From: Cristatella mucedo
Taxonomy: Eukaryota; Bryozoa; Phylactolaemata; Cristatellidae
Length of the DNA stretch: 64,000 nucleotides
Direction: 5' to 3'
Assembly: GCA_009760855.2 (NCBI GenBank)
Contig: WPIO01000043.1
Location: 930,001-994,000, forward strand
Position numbers and translations under genes: made by a program. A model generated the notes under the pieces. That model saw only the letters and a program-made list of their open reading frames with translations, did not search any database and was not told the origin of the DNA. The first letter of the stretch is position 1. Every line of letters starts with the position of its first letter. This document shows positions 50,711 through 63,421 of the stretch, piece after piece.

Positions 50711-52185
50711 CAAGCCGTGGTCCACATACACCTTATGAAAATTTGAAACAGTTCAAGCAAATTACGAGTGAGCACCTTTCTACATAACTAGACATCGAGA
50801 GAAAGGTGCACTGCACTTAAACCGGGGTTGATTTCTTGGCAGTTGACAGCACGCAAGTTGTCTTGAGAACCTGATCCCATGACTCATTGTCAAGACAACA
50901 CGATCCGAGGTTTCAGCAGAATGCGGAAAGTGTTTCTGCCATAATATATAAACTAATACTTAACAGCACTTGAACTGATCAGGCTTTGTGAAACTTAATA
51001 GGCTTCTCATATTGCATGCACTTGCACTTGATCTTATGACAATGAAGGATCAATATCGTCTCTTTAAGACTTTAGCTTGCATCTAAAGCCTTTTATCTGT
51101 GTATACTGACTCTGGCTCGGTACCTCCAATGATTATTGTTATTCTGGGAGGTTATTGGTAGCAGATTTTAATTTATATCTCGTCCTTGGTACAAAGTGTG
51201 TTTTCCTGATCCTTTAAGCATTAACAAAAAGAATTAGCCATCGATCCTGAAAACTTGGCTCTAATCGTACGCGATATCGCCGAGATGTTTGGTAGCACGT
51301 GGAGCCAAACTTATCCAATCGAAGTTAAAATGAATAAACCACTGCACAGCAGAGCTAGACTCACTTAAAATGTTACCATGATCCATAAAGTATTGACTGG
51401 CTTATGGAATGGACAAGATAGGCAGCTGCATTGTAAATGAAGCGGCTTAGGTCACATGTACGCACCTCAAAACGCTGCATGTACCTAAGTGAATCAAGTC
51501 CAACAAATAATGAGACGAGTCGAATATCATGCAGGGATTGGTAAGTTATTTGTTATCGGTAGATGTTGCTTCCGGTTAACATCGGGGTTAGACGTCATTT
51601 GCATTATCATATTTTATTTTTCTCTTATGTGAAAGACCTCAAAACTTCCTATTCCATTTCTAAGAAAAAATTGAAAGATACAGTAAAACCAAAACCCTCT
51701 AGAAATGAAGCAAAGAAACCCGAGATTGCCAACGAGCTCTGGTACTCTTACTCATTGCGACTGAAAACAATCGCAGTGCGCCGGTTACCAATACCGCCAT
51801 TGAAGAAGTTGAAAGCTCGGCCGATGGGTGGGCCCCATTGACAATTCCAATTCCAGATTGTTAGAATTATCATAATAGTGATTACCAGAACCTATATATT
51901 AAAAGATGCACGACCAAGCTGCAGCCAGGAACGGGGCAACAATTTCAATCGGCGGTCGTGTAAGGTCCAATGCATAGAGGTACGGACCACACCGGCCGTA
52001 GCATACACTCGCTACACGTAAAGCCGCCGTGAAAGAATCTAAATAATAATAATAACAATAACGCATTTCCTGTAGTTGTGCCTTCAGAAATTTCAATCGC
52101 TTTGATTCATTAGCACTTCTCGCGCTCATGATCTTGACCCATAAGATTCGTCAGGAAGACTCAGACCAGACAGGATCTTATAATA
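50711..52185. other. No gene recognised
   Basis: A lysine-rich frame at 51563-51841 (+) has no recognisable domain. Otherwise non-coding. Confidence 0.3.
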
Positions 52186-52455
52186 ACATTAATAATAATA
52201 ATGCAATTGATAAAGCGCCCTCAGAGAACTCAATCTCTTTCTAGGCGCTTTACATTTGCTGCAAAGGGAAATGCAATTGAATGGTGAGTAATATCATGCT
52301 TGATACACAAACAACATGAATAACATGGTTATGGGAGACAAGCACAAGGTCAGCATGCAAATGTGGTTAGTGGCAGCATGCACAGTGTCAGTGTGCATAA
52401 GCACATGAAGGTCAAATCACAGGGACCCACTAAATGCTGTCCTTAGTAGGTGTGT
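52186..52455 (-). mobile_element. LINE family A 3' end
   Basis: (AATAAT)n tail at 52184-52203, then ATAAAGCGCCCTCAGAGAAC and TTTCTAGGCGCTTTACATTT (the two stem arms), then the 3' untranslated repeats. Confidence 0.85.
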
Positions 52456-53509
52456 TTCTAAGTCTTGAGTCAATGGAGCGACTAAGGAAGCGCCAGTTTC
52501 ATTTCTGCCGACTCATAGGTGCCGTTTTGTCTCAGATTTTGCTGACCACGACGAGGTTTAAAACGACGAATTGTTTGCTTGGCACGACGCGTACTAGTGG
52601 CTCGACTATAATCGGCTGGTCATGGCGGACTGCCAACGCACAGGTAGAGCGGCACGCTCGCTACAGCAGCGGCTCCGATGAGTCTCGCTGAAATAGATGC
52701 GTCGATTAGTGGATTAATGGACTCGCTGCAGGTGGAGTCAGCTGCACCTGAATGAAATGCGAATGGAGCGATTCCGAGCTCGGCACTCCGCTGGGCTAAG
52801 GCCCGACGGTAGCCTGGTGTCAAAATACGCCATCGCTTCCGGTGCCGTCTGCTTACCTTGACTGCCTGCAATTGCTTGCTTGTTTTTTTTCACAGGCGGC
52901 TGGTGAAGTGTGACGTCACCACAAGTCCACGGTAGCATTTGCGATTCAGCCAGGCAATGAATTAGCATCGTTGAAGGCATATCTGTGCAGCGTAACTTTC
53001 GCGGTGCCTCGGTCAAAGCGTCTTCTCTGTTACATGTACTCTGTGCGCTAACCTGTTCGCGATTTAGTTCGAGTTAGCAACAACCAGACTTCCGACTAAC
53101 CGGCTGCTCTGAGTGTCTTCTCGTGTGCTTCTGTGTACTGACTTAAGCGCGATAATTTGCTTCTGATAAAAATGTCTTGTTTTGCTCTATGAACATTGTT
53201 TTTACAATTCCTATTATTGTGAATAGTCTGGTGGCACGCAGACGGAAAAACAGCAGTAGCGATCAGTAACAATTTATTGTAGCTAGCCTTTACAAATGGT
53301 TCAATATTTATATCACATTATCGTGCAGGTTTCTGATGTTCTGTCATCGAGAATTTGCAAGGCAAGTTTTTAACTACAATAGCCTTCTCTAGAAGACAAG
53401 CTCTAACCAAAAGTAAACCCCCAGCCATGCACCCGTACTCTGACGCTAGTCTCGATAACTTCACTAATGCAGTGAACATAACACTTTACGAGTGCTCTGA
53501 ATGAGCATG

Positions 53510-54520
53510 TTCCCGTTTATTCGCTCCGCGTACAAAGTCGTGGAGATTCTTTTCAATTTATGGGAAAACCTTAAAATCTTCAAACGACTTCATGCTGAGC
53601 GCCGGCTTGAATGCCGTTTTAAGAAGTCTGGGTCTGATTAAGATCTAGTCTATTTCAAAGACTGCCTTCGAGTCTACACCCGGAAGCTTATAAAATCTAG
53701 GGCTTCTTTTTTCACTCGAAAGCTGAAGTCTTTCCGGTTAGACCAAAAACAGATTCAAGGCATCAGACCCAAGAGAGTAAGCAATTTATTGGCCAATGAT
53801 GAGAGGGCTCGTCTTACTCCCCAGGTATTAAGGGCTCGGTCAAAAGCTTTTCAGCCTTTATTATTAAAACCAAAAGTGTGTACGTTCTGCCACCACAAAA
53901 TTTTCTCCGACTAAAGCAATTGCTTAATCGCCACCTTTCTTAAAACAAACTCCGAGGTCTCTGCCTACAATGTGGCTACCTTGTTAACGTCTCATGAAAA
54001 CAGCTCGTCTCCTGAAGAACTTCTATCGTTATCTCTATAATGTTCACTGGCAGACAAACGTAGCCCAGCCAAGACTTTCATTGCTTCTCTGGAAAATAGG
54101 GTCTTACCCAAGTCCTTCAAATCGACCATCGTTTGACCAATCCTAAAAAGCTTGGATTCAGAAGTTCTTGCAAGCTATTTCCCAGTTTCTCTTCTTCCTC
54201 TTTCATCAAAGAATCATGAAGAAATTGTCGTTAAGCAGCTTATAGGATGCATGGAAAAAGGGAATACAGTTTCTGAGAATTGCGAATCGTATTTTAAGCG
54301 GCATTCGTATTCCATTAAAACTGCTATCCCCGCTGCAACCGAAGACATCTTGTGCAGCGACGTTGACGGAATTTCACTTCCGTGGTGCTGCTGGCTGGAC
54401 CCATCAGCTGCCTTCATCCTCCCTGATCACGATATACTACTTGAAAGATTGAGCGCAACTGTCGGTCTGGCAGACGAGGCTACGGAGTGGCTTGCAGTAG
54501 GAATGGCTCGTATGATTTTT
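53510..54520 (+). mobile_element. LINE family B 5' RT portion, decayed
   Basis: Readable through stops: LWENLKIFKRLHAERRLECR, then a basic YTRKLIKSRASFF segment, then YFPVSLLPLSSKNHEEIVVK and CWLDPSAAFILPDHDILLER (the 'LLDLSAAFDTIDH' motif), ending ATVGLADEATEWL. This is the part missing from the array at 47.6 kb. Confidence 0.7.
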
Positions 54521-54779
54521 GGTCTGACCGTGCTAATCCTACCACTTTTCTACGTACTGGTAGCGTTGCGCTTTGCAAATAGAGCCGTGCACTTTAGCTA
54601 AAAGCATCAGGACTTCTACGGTGTTTAGAGTCGTATACTGTCACGTTCAACTGTCGTCTTGCGCAAATGTGTCCTTGAAGTTGCTTCCACGACTATTCAA
54701 ACGTAAAGGTCAGCTGCCTTAACATTCGCATTTAGACAGCGATACAAAAGCCTAAAGGCCCTTTAGTCTCTTGAGCCGC

Positions 54780-57250
54780 CGGCACTCGGTCGCGTGACTG
54801 AGCGGTGTAGCAGGCGTTACTCGCGTCGCGTTTTGAGCTATCGAAGCAGCGGTAGAGCAGCTACGGGAATTGGTAGCTCATTGTGCGTTTATAGTATCTT
54901 TAAGTAAAAGCAGCGTGAGCCGCGAGCTACAGAGACGAAAACAATCAAGTTCAGACGCACGTAAAAGTTCCGTCAATTATTCGGCAGGGACCGGTTTCAC
55001 GCACAAATACGGATGCACACACGCACAGCGCGCACCGGCACGTACTCGGGAAGGTCTTCGCACATACACGCCGGCACTCATAAGCACAGAAATAACGACT
55101 AGTAGGGCAAGGTCAAGAATGTGACCCGGTCGGACGGCGAGTGAGCGGAGCCATAAGACATCTTTGGTGAGGCTCTTCACCTCACCGTCAACTCGTCGAT
55201 GGCCGAACCGTCAACAGGCTCTTATAGTGCTAAATAAGATACAGCATGACTGAACATCCTTAAGAAATATGCACCGCGAGCTGTTGCGGAGAAAATAACA
55301 AAGCGCCTTCCCTCGCGTCCGTTTCGTTGAGTACCCGTCTCGCACCGGAAACGCATATGCTCGCACGCACACTCCCGCGTGCACACAAGTTCATACGCAC
55401 AAACACGCGCACGCGCCGGCTTGCATGCATGCACGTGCGTGCACACGCCAACACGTGGGCGCGCACCAACAAGCACACGCACCCGTACGCTCTCACACAC
55501 TTAAACACGAGCTCGCTTGCACTTACAATGACAATTACAGGTAGGGCCGAGTTAGCGATCCGCCTAGGATAGTGAGCGGAGCCCTGGTAATGCGTTATTT
55601 CACCAGCTCTCTCCACTTCAGCACCGATTGTCCGGCGCCCGAGCTACAATTAGTTTCTTAAAGCTCTCTCACTCATCTCTTGTCTCTTATAGTAACATTA
55701 AGCGCTAAACGTCGTTTAGCGCTGTATATTATTCCCAAGAAATATGGCGATGCTTAGAAAAAAGGAAGACTCTTCTTTCACTCCTTTTTGAAGTGTTGAG
55801 CCTATTATGACTGCGACCTCGGATGCTGGTCGCTGCAGACCTGTTCTTGCGTCGCTCAGAAATTGTAAAGGCTCTCTCGGTTTTTTTCCCCAGCCAGGAA
55901 CGAGCTCGTCTCAGGGCCTGATGCCAACAGTCGCTCCCAGAGCTCTGACGGAGATAATTTATTTGTATAGCGCCCCTAGAGAACTTAATCTCTATTCAGG
56001 CGCTTCACATATGCCACGGGGCTCGAGCCCACGACCTCAGCCAGACCTTGGTCGGGGGCGAGCACCTTAACCGCTGGACCAAACCAGCTTGGCAGATGAG
56101 CGGCGGAGGCCCACAGATGCGTCCACACGTACACCCGCACAATGCAAGGCACCGCGGGGCATGCCGCGAAAGTAAAGGGAAAGCTATTAGGCAATGTGAA
56201 GAAGCGTCGAAAACGCCAACCAATCATCACCAGACCAGCCAGCCTGCACGGAAACGCCGGACTGCGTAGGGTCTTTCCGCTAGAGCAGTGAGCTGTGCGA
56301 CCGCGCCGCCTTCCACTCCGGATGTCGATGTCGATAGGGGAGATGCATGCCGCAGCTGCATGCGCGATCTAAACAAATGGCAACGTCAACCAGTCGGCTG
56401 CGCCGTCCTCTGCCGACCCGCGCAGCTGCCCAACTTCAATGAGCGCGCCGCCTGTCCGCCGCGCGGAATGCGCTGAGCGAATGCGAAGCAGCCAAGGTCG
56501 TTTCTTTATGCGTTACCGTTCTGAGACCTATTATCGCCCCAGTAACGTTCGTTCCCGCGAAGCGGACGTGGATTAGACGCTGCCGCAGCTGCGCGGTCGC
56601 AGCTGCATTCGCCGCGCGGAGAGCAATTGCTGCACGCGATGAGAATGGGCGTTTAGTCGCTCCGCTGCCACAGCCCTTCTGCAGGGTCGATCGCTCGCGG
56701 CGTCCGTCGGAAGCCGGCGCGTCCAGTGTCACTCTGCATTCGCTCTTAGCCGCACCTCTCCATCCGATGCGATCGATCGCGCTCGCGGCGCTCGGGTGAA
56801 GTACAGGACCCGTGACGAATCGTCCGGCAACGAGAGAAGCGATCGAGACCAAGGGCCGTCCCAGGCGTGCTCATCGCAGGTGCTCTCCAGCAGCTTCGGC
56901 GGCAACTGGTGCGTCGCCGGAGCGTCGCCGCCCGCGGAGCTGCGAGCGGTGTCGGAATGCCCTAAAAAAAAGAAGCAGCGAAATGCCCCGACAGAGCAGG
57001 CAGGCAGGCCTTGGGAAGATGCGTTGCACGGGCGCCCGCGGCGTGCAACGCATTCGTCCATTTAGCGAAGGAATGGGAGCGCGAACGGTGAGAACTGAGA
57101 AGCACTGACTTTAGAAGCGCCTCCGCGAGAATGAGGTCGTCAAGGTCGATGGCCGCAGAGTTCACGCGGCGTTTCTTGACTGGAGCTAGTAGACCAGCAC
57201 GGTCTCGTCGCCGAGGTTTTCCTGGCAGACCAATCATCGCTCTCGACTAT
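54780..57250. other. CpG-rich stretch, possible promoter region
   Basis: CpG dinucleotides are visibly frequent compared with most of the window, especially at 56250-57250. Open frames exist on both strands (for example 56436-56852 on -), but this is expected in GC-rich DNA and no domain is recognised. A degenerate CACGCACA tract lies at 55360-55500. A type 1 SINE is inserted at 55930-56100. Confidence 0.35.
55930..56100 (-). mobile_element. tRNA-derived SINE, type 1
   Basis: On the - strand: TGGTCCAGCGGTTAAGGTGC (A-box region), GTGGGCTCGAGCCCCGTGGC (B-box region), then GAAGCGCCTGAATAGAGATT and the GGGGCGCTATACAAATAAAT tail. It is the clearest copy and shows the LINE A-like 3' end. Confidence 0.75.
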
Positions 57251-57599
57251 CGCGTAGGCCAACCTCAAGCTTTCGCGGTAATGTGGCCATTTTAAGTTGG
57301 CCTACTTCTGGGCTGTTTTTATACCGGATCGGCTTCATCTCTACAATAAACAAGGGAGCCAGTCGCTGAGTATCGGCGAAGTTACGCTCTCGTCTTCGGC
57401 GGCTTCCACCTTAGCATTTGACTTAGGTGAAACCTCTGAACGCTCATTCAATCCGCTGTCAAGTCAATCAGTTATCACTTACTCGTTAGCCAATGTCTCC
57501 TGCTTTCGCAAAACATATAGCCCGAGCTGCACAGGTGATTCGTCGTCAAACTACCTTCAACTGGATTCTAGATTCCAAATTTCTCGATGTCGCGGAAAG

Positions 57600-57760
57600 A
57601 ATAATAGTATTACTAATTATTATTATTATGCATTTGTTATTGCACCCTCAGACAACTCATTTTCTTTTGCTGCAAAGGAAGCACGATCGAATGGTTAGTA
57701 TTTGTCGACGGGTAAGGTGCTCTTCGTGACCCAGATCGTGAGCTTGAGTCCTGCACGTTA
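57600..57760. mobile_element. LINE A tail fragment and SINE-like fragment
   Basis: 57600-57700 resembles the family A 3' end on the - strand (ATTATTATTATTATGCATTT, GCACCCTCAGACAACTCA). 57705-57760 has a tRNA-like block (GGTAAGGTGCTCTTCGTGAC, GAGCTTGAGTCC). Confidence 0.45.
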
Positions 57761-58039
57761 GTTCTTATTATCTTATCTATCGTCTTCAATGTCTAGTGAC
57801 GTACTCTTTCCACGAGCGGAAGTGCTGCAGCAGCCACGGGCAAGGCCGGCGAGTAAGCACACGATAAGCTGGCGCTGCGACGACTACAAGCGCTGCGCTC
57901 GGTGGTCGGAAGACATTGCATTTGCCGCTGGCTATGTCGTCCTTTTCCGCAGGTGACCGTGCGCGACGGCTCTCTGCTACCGGCTGCCCGACTGGCTCGC
58001 TTGTACAGTTGAGCCAATTCTGGCCTTTTCGAGCCCTCC

Positions 58040-58410
58040 GGTTTCGTGTGGAAATAAACTGGCCGCTCGATTCTACCACTCTGAGCCTTTAAGCTAAGTT
58101 CTGCTTTAGAGGTCCCAGACCGTTCTAATTCATGCCTCCAGACTTCTTGCGTACCGACTTTTGTCCTGCTGCAGACTGTGGCAGACTCTTTCTCCCTCCG
58201 CGTGCTGCAAGTACATGCTAATCAGTTCCAGTTCCAGTTCCTCGGCTGTCCTCCGAATTCAGCCTTGTTTTCACTTTCCCTGCTGTGCCGCGACATTATG
58301 TCTTTTGGCTGCCGCATTAACTTAGTCTTTAAATTTAGTTCGTGCATTTATATGCAGTGTAACACCTGCTCAGCCCTTGTGGCTTTTCTGAGCTACAGGC
58401 GGAGATATAC
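58040..58410 (+). mobile_element. LINE family B 3' fragment, decayed
   Basis: Nucleotide-level resemblance to the family B end, for example TTTAGAGGTCCCAGACCGTT for GAGGTCCTAGACTGTGG and GACTGTGGCAGACTCTTTCT for GACTATGGCACATC. Frames are lost. Confidence 0.45.
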
Positions 58411-58454
58411 GCGCGCTCTATTTGGGCTTTATAAACCGTAGCTCGCTTCAGTAC

Positions 58455-58570
58455 CATTGCTGGTTTGCCTAGGGGTTAAGGTGCTCACCCTTAATGACCG
58501 AGCTTGGTGTGCTTGCCTTAAACAGCCGAGATAATGAGCTCAAACCCTGCGGCGTATATGAAGTGCCTAA
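58455..58570 (+). mobile_element. SINE-like fragment
   Basis: GCCTAGGGGTTAAGGTGCTC resembles the type 1 A-box region. AATGAGCTCAAACCCTGCGG resembles the B-box region. An extra GCTTGGTGTGCTTGCCTTAA lies between them. Confidence 0.45.
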
Positions 58571-58904
58571 ATAATTCAGTTCTGATAGGGGGCGATGCGA
58601 AGGTTTCACTGTTTACTGATCTTGGTATGAACAATTACCGAATTTCGTCATTGCCTCTGCGTCCATTGATGAGGTAACTAATATTTGGTTACGACATTGA
58701 GTTATGCACGTGCAGGGCAAGACTTACCGATAGAACAGCTACAAGTGCTATGTCACTACAACCATGAAACAGGGCTGTAGACCTATGGTCTTGCATCAAA
58801 AACTCCGCTACCACTGGTGCTACAACTTCTCGAGCAGTGCTTCTAGAAAGCCTTAGCTTGGTCCACGATAGAAAAAAATTGATTTCATCCACCAACAAGC
58901 TGCT

Positions 58905-60060
58905 AATTGTGACATTAGTTTACCGTTCACCAGGTACCGAGCCATTCTTCATCCCGGTTTTTTCTGATGTCATTTCCATTTTTATATTCAAGACATAGAT
59001 CTTTCCTCGTTATGGGAATTTTAACATTTATTTTGATTGCGCATCTGATCTGTTAACACCGCATTTCTAGCAGTGACTCATTTTCTCTTGTAGCTCATAT
59101 GCGTGACCCCACTCACACCAAGGGTTACACACTCGACCACATTATCTCTTATATATGTAAGTTATCATCACTTATTATTACCAAATTCTGCTTATCTGAC
59201 TACGGGCAGATCTCATTCAGTCTATACGTTTGCCCTCCTCTGCATCTAAGTTTACTTGTGAATTGTGAAACCTCAAGATCCTTGACGTTGGTGCTGTCTT
59301 CGCGAGAATATCTTCTCCACCCCGTCGCTCTTTCCCTCTTCCGATCTGTCATGATTAGTAGAATGCTACAACACGATACTACTTGACATTCCCTACGGCC
59401 AAGCACCTCTAACTAAGCACACTCTGTGCCCTCGCTCAGATCGCCTTTAGTTTACCACAGACATTAAACTATCTAAGGCCTACAAAGGCAAAGCCTCCCT
59501 AGCAAAACAAAATCATTAATGACTATCCTTCAGGGTGCATACAAGATCTACTGCAGATAATAAAAATTGATCTTAGCAAAGGCCAGTCTAGCTTCTATGA
59601 AACATTGCTGAACCCAGATGCCAAAACTCTAATGTCTACGATAAACCATCTCCTTAGCCATTTCCACATTAGCTTATTATCTAGTGACCCTTGCGGTGAT
59701 CTTTCTGATCACAGCTTATTTTTCAGCAAGATAAACAATATCAGGTAGTTTATTCCTTGGATGGAAGCATCTCTCCTGAAATCGCGTCTCTTATTTCCAC
59801 GCAGTACTTCAATTCCTGCATTCTACGAGGCCACGAGTGACCTCATTGTGGAATTCAAATCCCTATCAAGGAAGGTAACTTGTTATATAGACCCACTTAC
59901 CACTACCCTGCTTGTACGACGCGCAGATCTGCTGCTACCATGCATTACTAACATTAAAACATGCCACTACCCTCAGGTGATGTCCCAGCACCTTTCAAAA
60001 AGGCTGTAGTCAGGCTATTGCTCAAGAAAGCAGCACTCAACCGCGAGAACTTCTAGGTAG
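58905..60060 (+). mobile_element. LINE family A endonuclease/RT remnant
   Basis: Contains VYRSPGTEPFF, GNFNIYFDCASDLLTPHF (the 'GDFNIH' endonuclease motif), then THTKGYTLDHII ('TLD' motif), a linker and the start of the RT region (MSQHLSKRL, AVVRLLLKKAALN-like). It parallels 4015-5170. Confidence 0.7.
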
Positions 60061-61160
60061 TCTTGGTCTTCACGAAAACGGAAGCTCGGCTGCCGAGTTT
60101 GTGCAATAAATGTGAAATATTCAATACTCGTACCTGCGTAATTATGTACCACTTACCTGGCTAATTATGCAACAAACCTGCACATTTGGACAACGTATGC
60201 CGTTACGTCCACCCAAATCACCATTTCAAGCCGCCTACAATGGGCGAGAATTTTGATCTCTCCGATGTACGATTCTCATATATCTTAGCGTCTTTTTGGT
60301 GCATCGCATATCCAAGGGAAGCTTCAGTGCTCAAGCACGGGGCACCCAGTTACATTAATTCAGGAGTAACTTAAAAATTCTGCAAGGGAGAATTGCAATC
60401 TTGAGGCGATTAATTCTTGTATTCAGCAGCGCTACTCATTGAGCTCAAGCATAAGAATACATTTCGCATGGTTGGTCACTGTAGTTGCATTGAGTTCCAA
60501 TCGCTGCTTGCGGACTCCATGCGAGCGTATAGTTACCGCCATTTTGAGTCATTTGCGTACTGCAATTACATCAGATCACGTGCTGACGACGGCGCTTCTA
60601 CTATGTAGCCAAAGTGCACAAGAGTGAACCGACCGCCTTACTGGACCGGGAAACTGTTGTTATTGCTGGTCAAGATTTTACGATGTTAATTGAATTAAAT
60701 AATCCATGACTTTTCGCAGCACCATCCAAAACGATCTCTTATCACGTTATTTTGCTTCATTATAACGGGAGTCATTTTAGGAAATTCTTAAATTCAATTT
60801 CTTTCAAAATTAAAAGTGAGGATTCAGGTATAGTGCCAACAAGAAAATGAGTCAAGTAACCTTACATTAGCACGCTTGAGAAGGAATTAACCCCAAGGTT
60901 TTTATGCTGACCCCTATTCAAATAGGCTTCACCTGCTCACAGATCTCCGATGCTGCCTTCCGTTTAAATTTCCGCTTACTGCAGTGTTAAGGGCTACGTA
61001 AATCTTAGTAACGATGCTACCACGATCCTGCCTCTGGTGTTTGAAATGTATACGCTACGATGAGCGCAAGGTTTTGGGCATAAACAGTAGAGGGGTTGAA
61101 AGGTCGGGCATTTTAATGCAATGCGGTGCAATTAACTGCAGCCACTGAAGCGCCCTGGGT
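60061..61160. other. No gene recognised
   Basis: Short open frames only; AT-rich. Confidence 0.35.
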
Positions 61161-61165
61161 GAAGG

Positions 61166-61477
61166 ATGGCCGTTTTGGCCCTGTCCAATTTAGTCAATTT
61201 CAGTGGATTAAATGAGAATGCCTGGCGAAATGGTACAAAATTTTACGAGTACACCCTAACAATAGTGCATCTTGATATGAAATCCAAACTAGAGCTTTTC
61301 GCTGCCGATTTACTACCGGATTGCCGAGCACTCCTGTTGATTTCGGTGGATTGCAATGTAGTGGCCCGAGTCTTTGGAACCCATTTTCATGAGAACGCGC
61401 TAGTCCAGTGGCATAACATTTGGTGGGTACATTACAAAGACCACGTAAAGGTAGATTTCTTGTCGATTTTTGCTTAA
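61166..61477 (+). other. Unassigned 103-codon ORF
   Basis: The frame MAVLALSNLVNFSGLNENAW...VDFLSIFA is balanced in composition with several tryptophans and cysteines. I recognise no family. There are no splice partners or signal peptide, so it may be a fragment or chance. Confidence 0.15.
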
Positions 61478-61591
61478 TTATAGTGCAATTCCGTTAATTG
61501 TGGTAATTCGTCAAACTTCATTCAAGCTGTCAGCAATTCTCAGTGCGCCCACCCAGTTGCAACAATGCGGCGGCACACATACTATGACGTT

Positions 61592-61606
61592 CTGGGGGCG
61601 GGTGGG
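61592..61606. promoter_or_regulatory. GC-box-like motif
   Basis: GGGGGCGGGTGGGGA lies about 180 bases upstream of the candidate signal-peptide start. Suggestive of an Sp1-type promoter element only by sequence. Confidence 0.25.
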
Positions 61607-61782
61607 GAGGTTGGTGGACAAATAGCTCCGGCGATCAAGCAGGTGTAACGCGTTAGACCGGGATGTGGTATGAACTCTGACCCTAACCTCACCTCTCCCG
61701 CACGACCCCAACTGCGCCCCACTGATTCGGTCGAGTGCCGCACTTGTAGGTTCGTCGTCTCCGTCGCCAACTGGACAACGCC

Positions 61783-62691
<909 letters not shown>

Positions 62692-62843
62692 AGCGATCGA
62701 GTGCGACTATCCCTGTACCATAGCTGTCAAGTGAATCGGGCATTTGCATTAGGGCTTGCGTTTAGGCGTACGTAAAATGCGGTTTTTTTTATCAGGGCCA
62801 GCTGTCGTTTCAGCTTCGGGGAAATGTATATATATTGCTTGCA

Positions 62844-62849
62844 AATAAA
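62844..62849 (+). terminator. Polyadenylation signal AATAAA
   Basis: The canonical hexamer lies downstream of the exon 2 stop of the candidate secreted peptide gene. Confidence 0.4.
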
Positions 62850-63076
62850 AGCGCTATTCGACCGCTCGTTCCCGGTACACGTTCACACGCGAGCGGCCAG
62901 CTGCACTACTCGCTTCCGGTCGTCCTAAACTACCGTGGGCCTTTCGCGGTTGGATTTGTCGATGGCCACAAATGTCAAGCGCGACCGAAAAGCGTGTCAA
63001 TCATGAGCAAGGTGGAATTTTTAACTGCAGATGCTCGTTTAGCACTTCGATCGTGCCTTAAACGAATTTCAATTGC

Positions 63077-63421
63077 ATGCCCATTCTAGTTTCGGCACCG
63101 AGGCTCGACGCAATTATCAAAACAGAGATTGCATATCTCGTTCGAGCTCGAAGAAACATGTCTAGACGGAATTCTGCAGCCACCACCTGCTACTATGCGA
63201 CCTCCACCAGTGCAGTAAATCACACCAGCAGCATTAGTGGTGCAAGCAGCACGCCATCCATTGCCGACGATTCACACGGCGGCTGGACATGCAACAGCGG
63301 CTGCGTTTTAGGAGCTGCCGCTGCTGGATCGGGAATGATCTGCGTTACGCTATTCAGCCTCTGCTGGTGTAAGCGAACCTGCGATCTTTGGTGCGGATGC
63401 GATGCAGTAGCTATGCAGTGA
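63077..63421 (+). CDS. ORF with one transmembrane segment, possible exon
   Basis: The last half reads as an extracellular Ser/Thr-rich stalk (HTSSISGASSTPSIADDSHG), then CVLGAAAAGSGMICVTLFSL, a good transmembrane segment, then CWCKR, a stop-transfer-like basic turn. A donor (CTGGT|GTAAGC or CTG|GTGTAA) lies at 63367-63370, right after the segment. A candidate acceptor (ATTCTGCAG) precedes the Thr-rich part near 63179. This looks like a stalk/TM exon of a receptor-like gene, but no other exon is tied to it. The start codon at 63077 is unlikely to be real. Confidence 0.3.
   Translation: MPILVSAPRLDAIIKTEIAYLVRARRNMSRRNSAATTCYYATSTSAVNHTSSISGASSTPSIADDSHGGWTCNSGCVLGAAAAGSGMICVTLFSLCWCKRTCDLWCGCDAVAMQ

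Noticed and set aside
56436-57108. Overlapping ORFs on both strands in the CpG-rich block
   Set aside because: Stop codons are scarce in GC-rich DNA. No domain, splice pairing or start context favours one frame.
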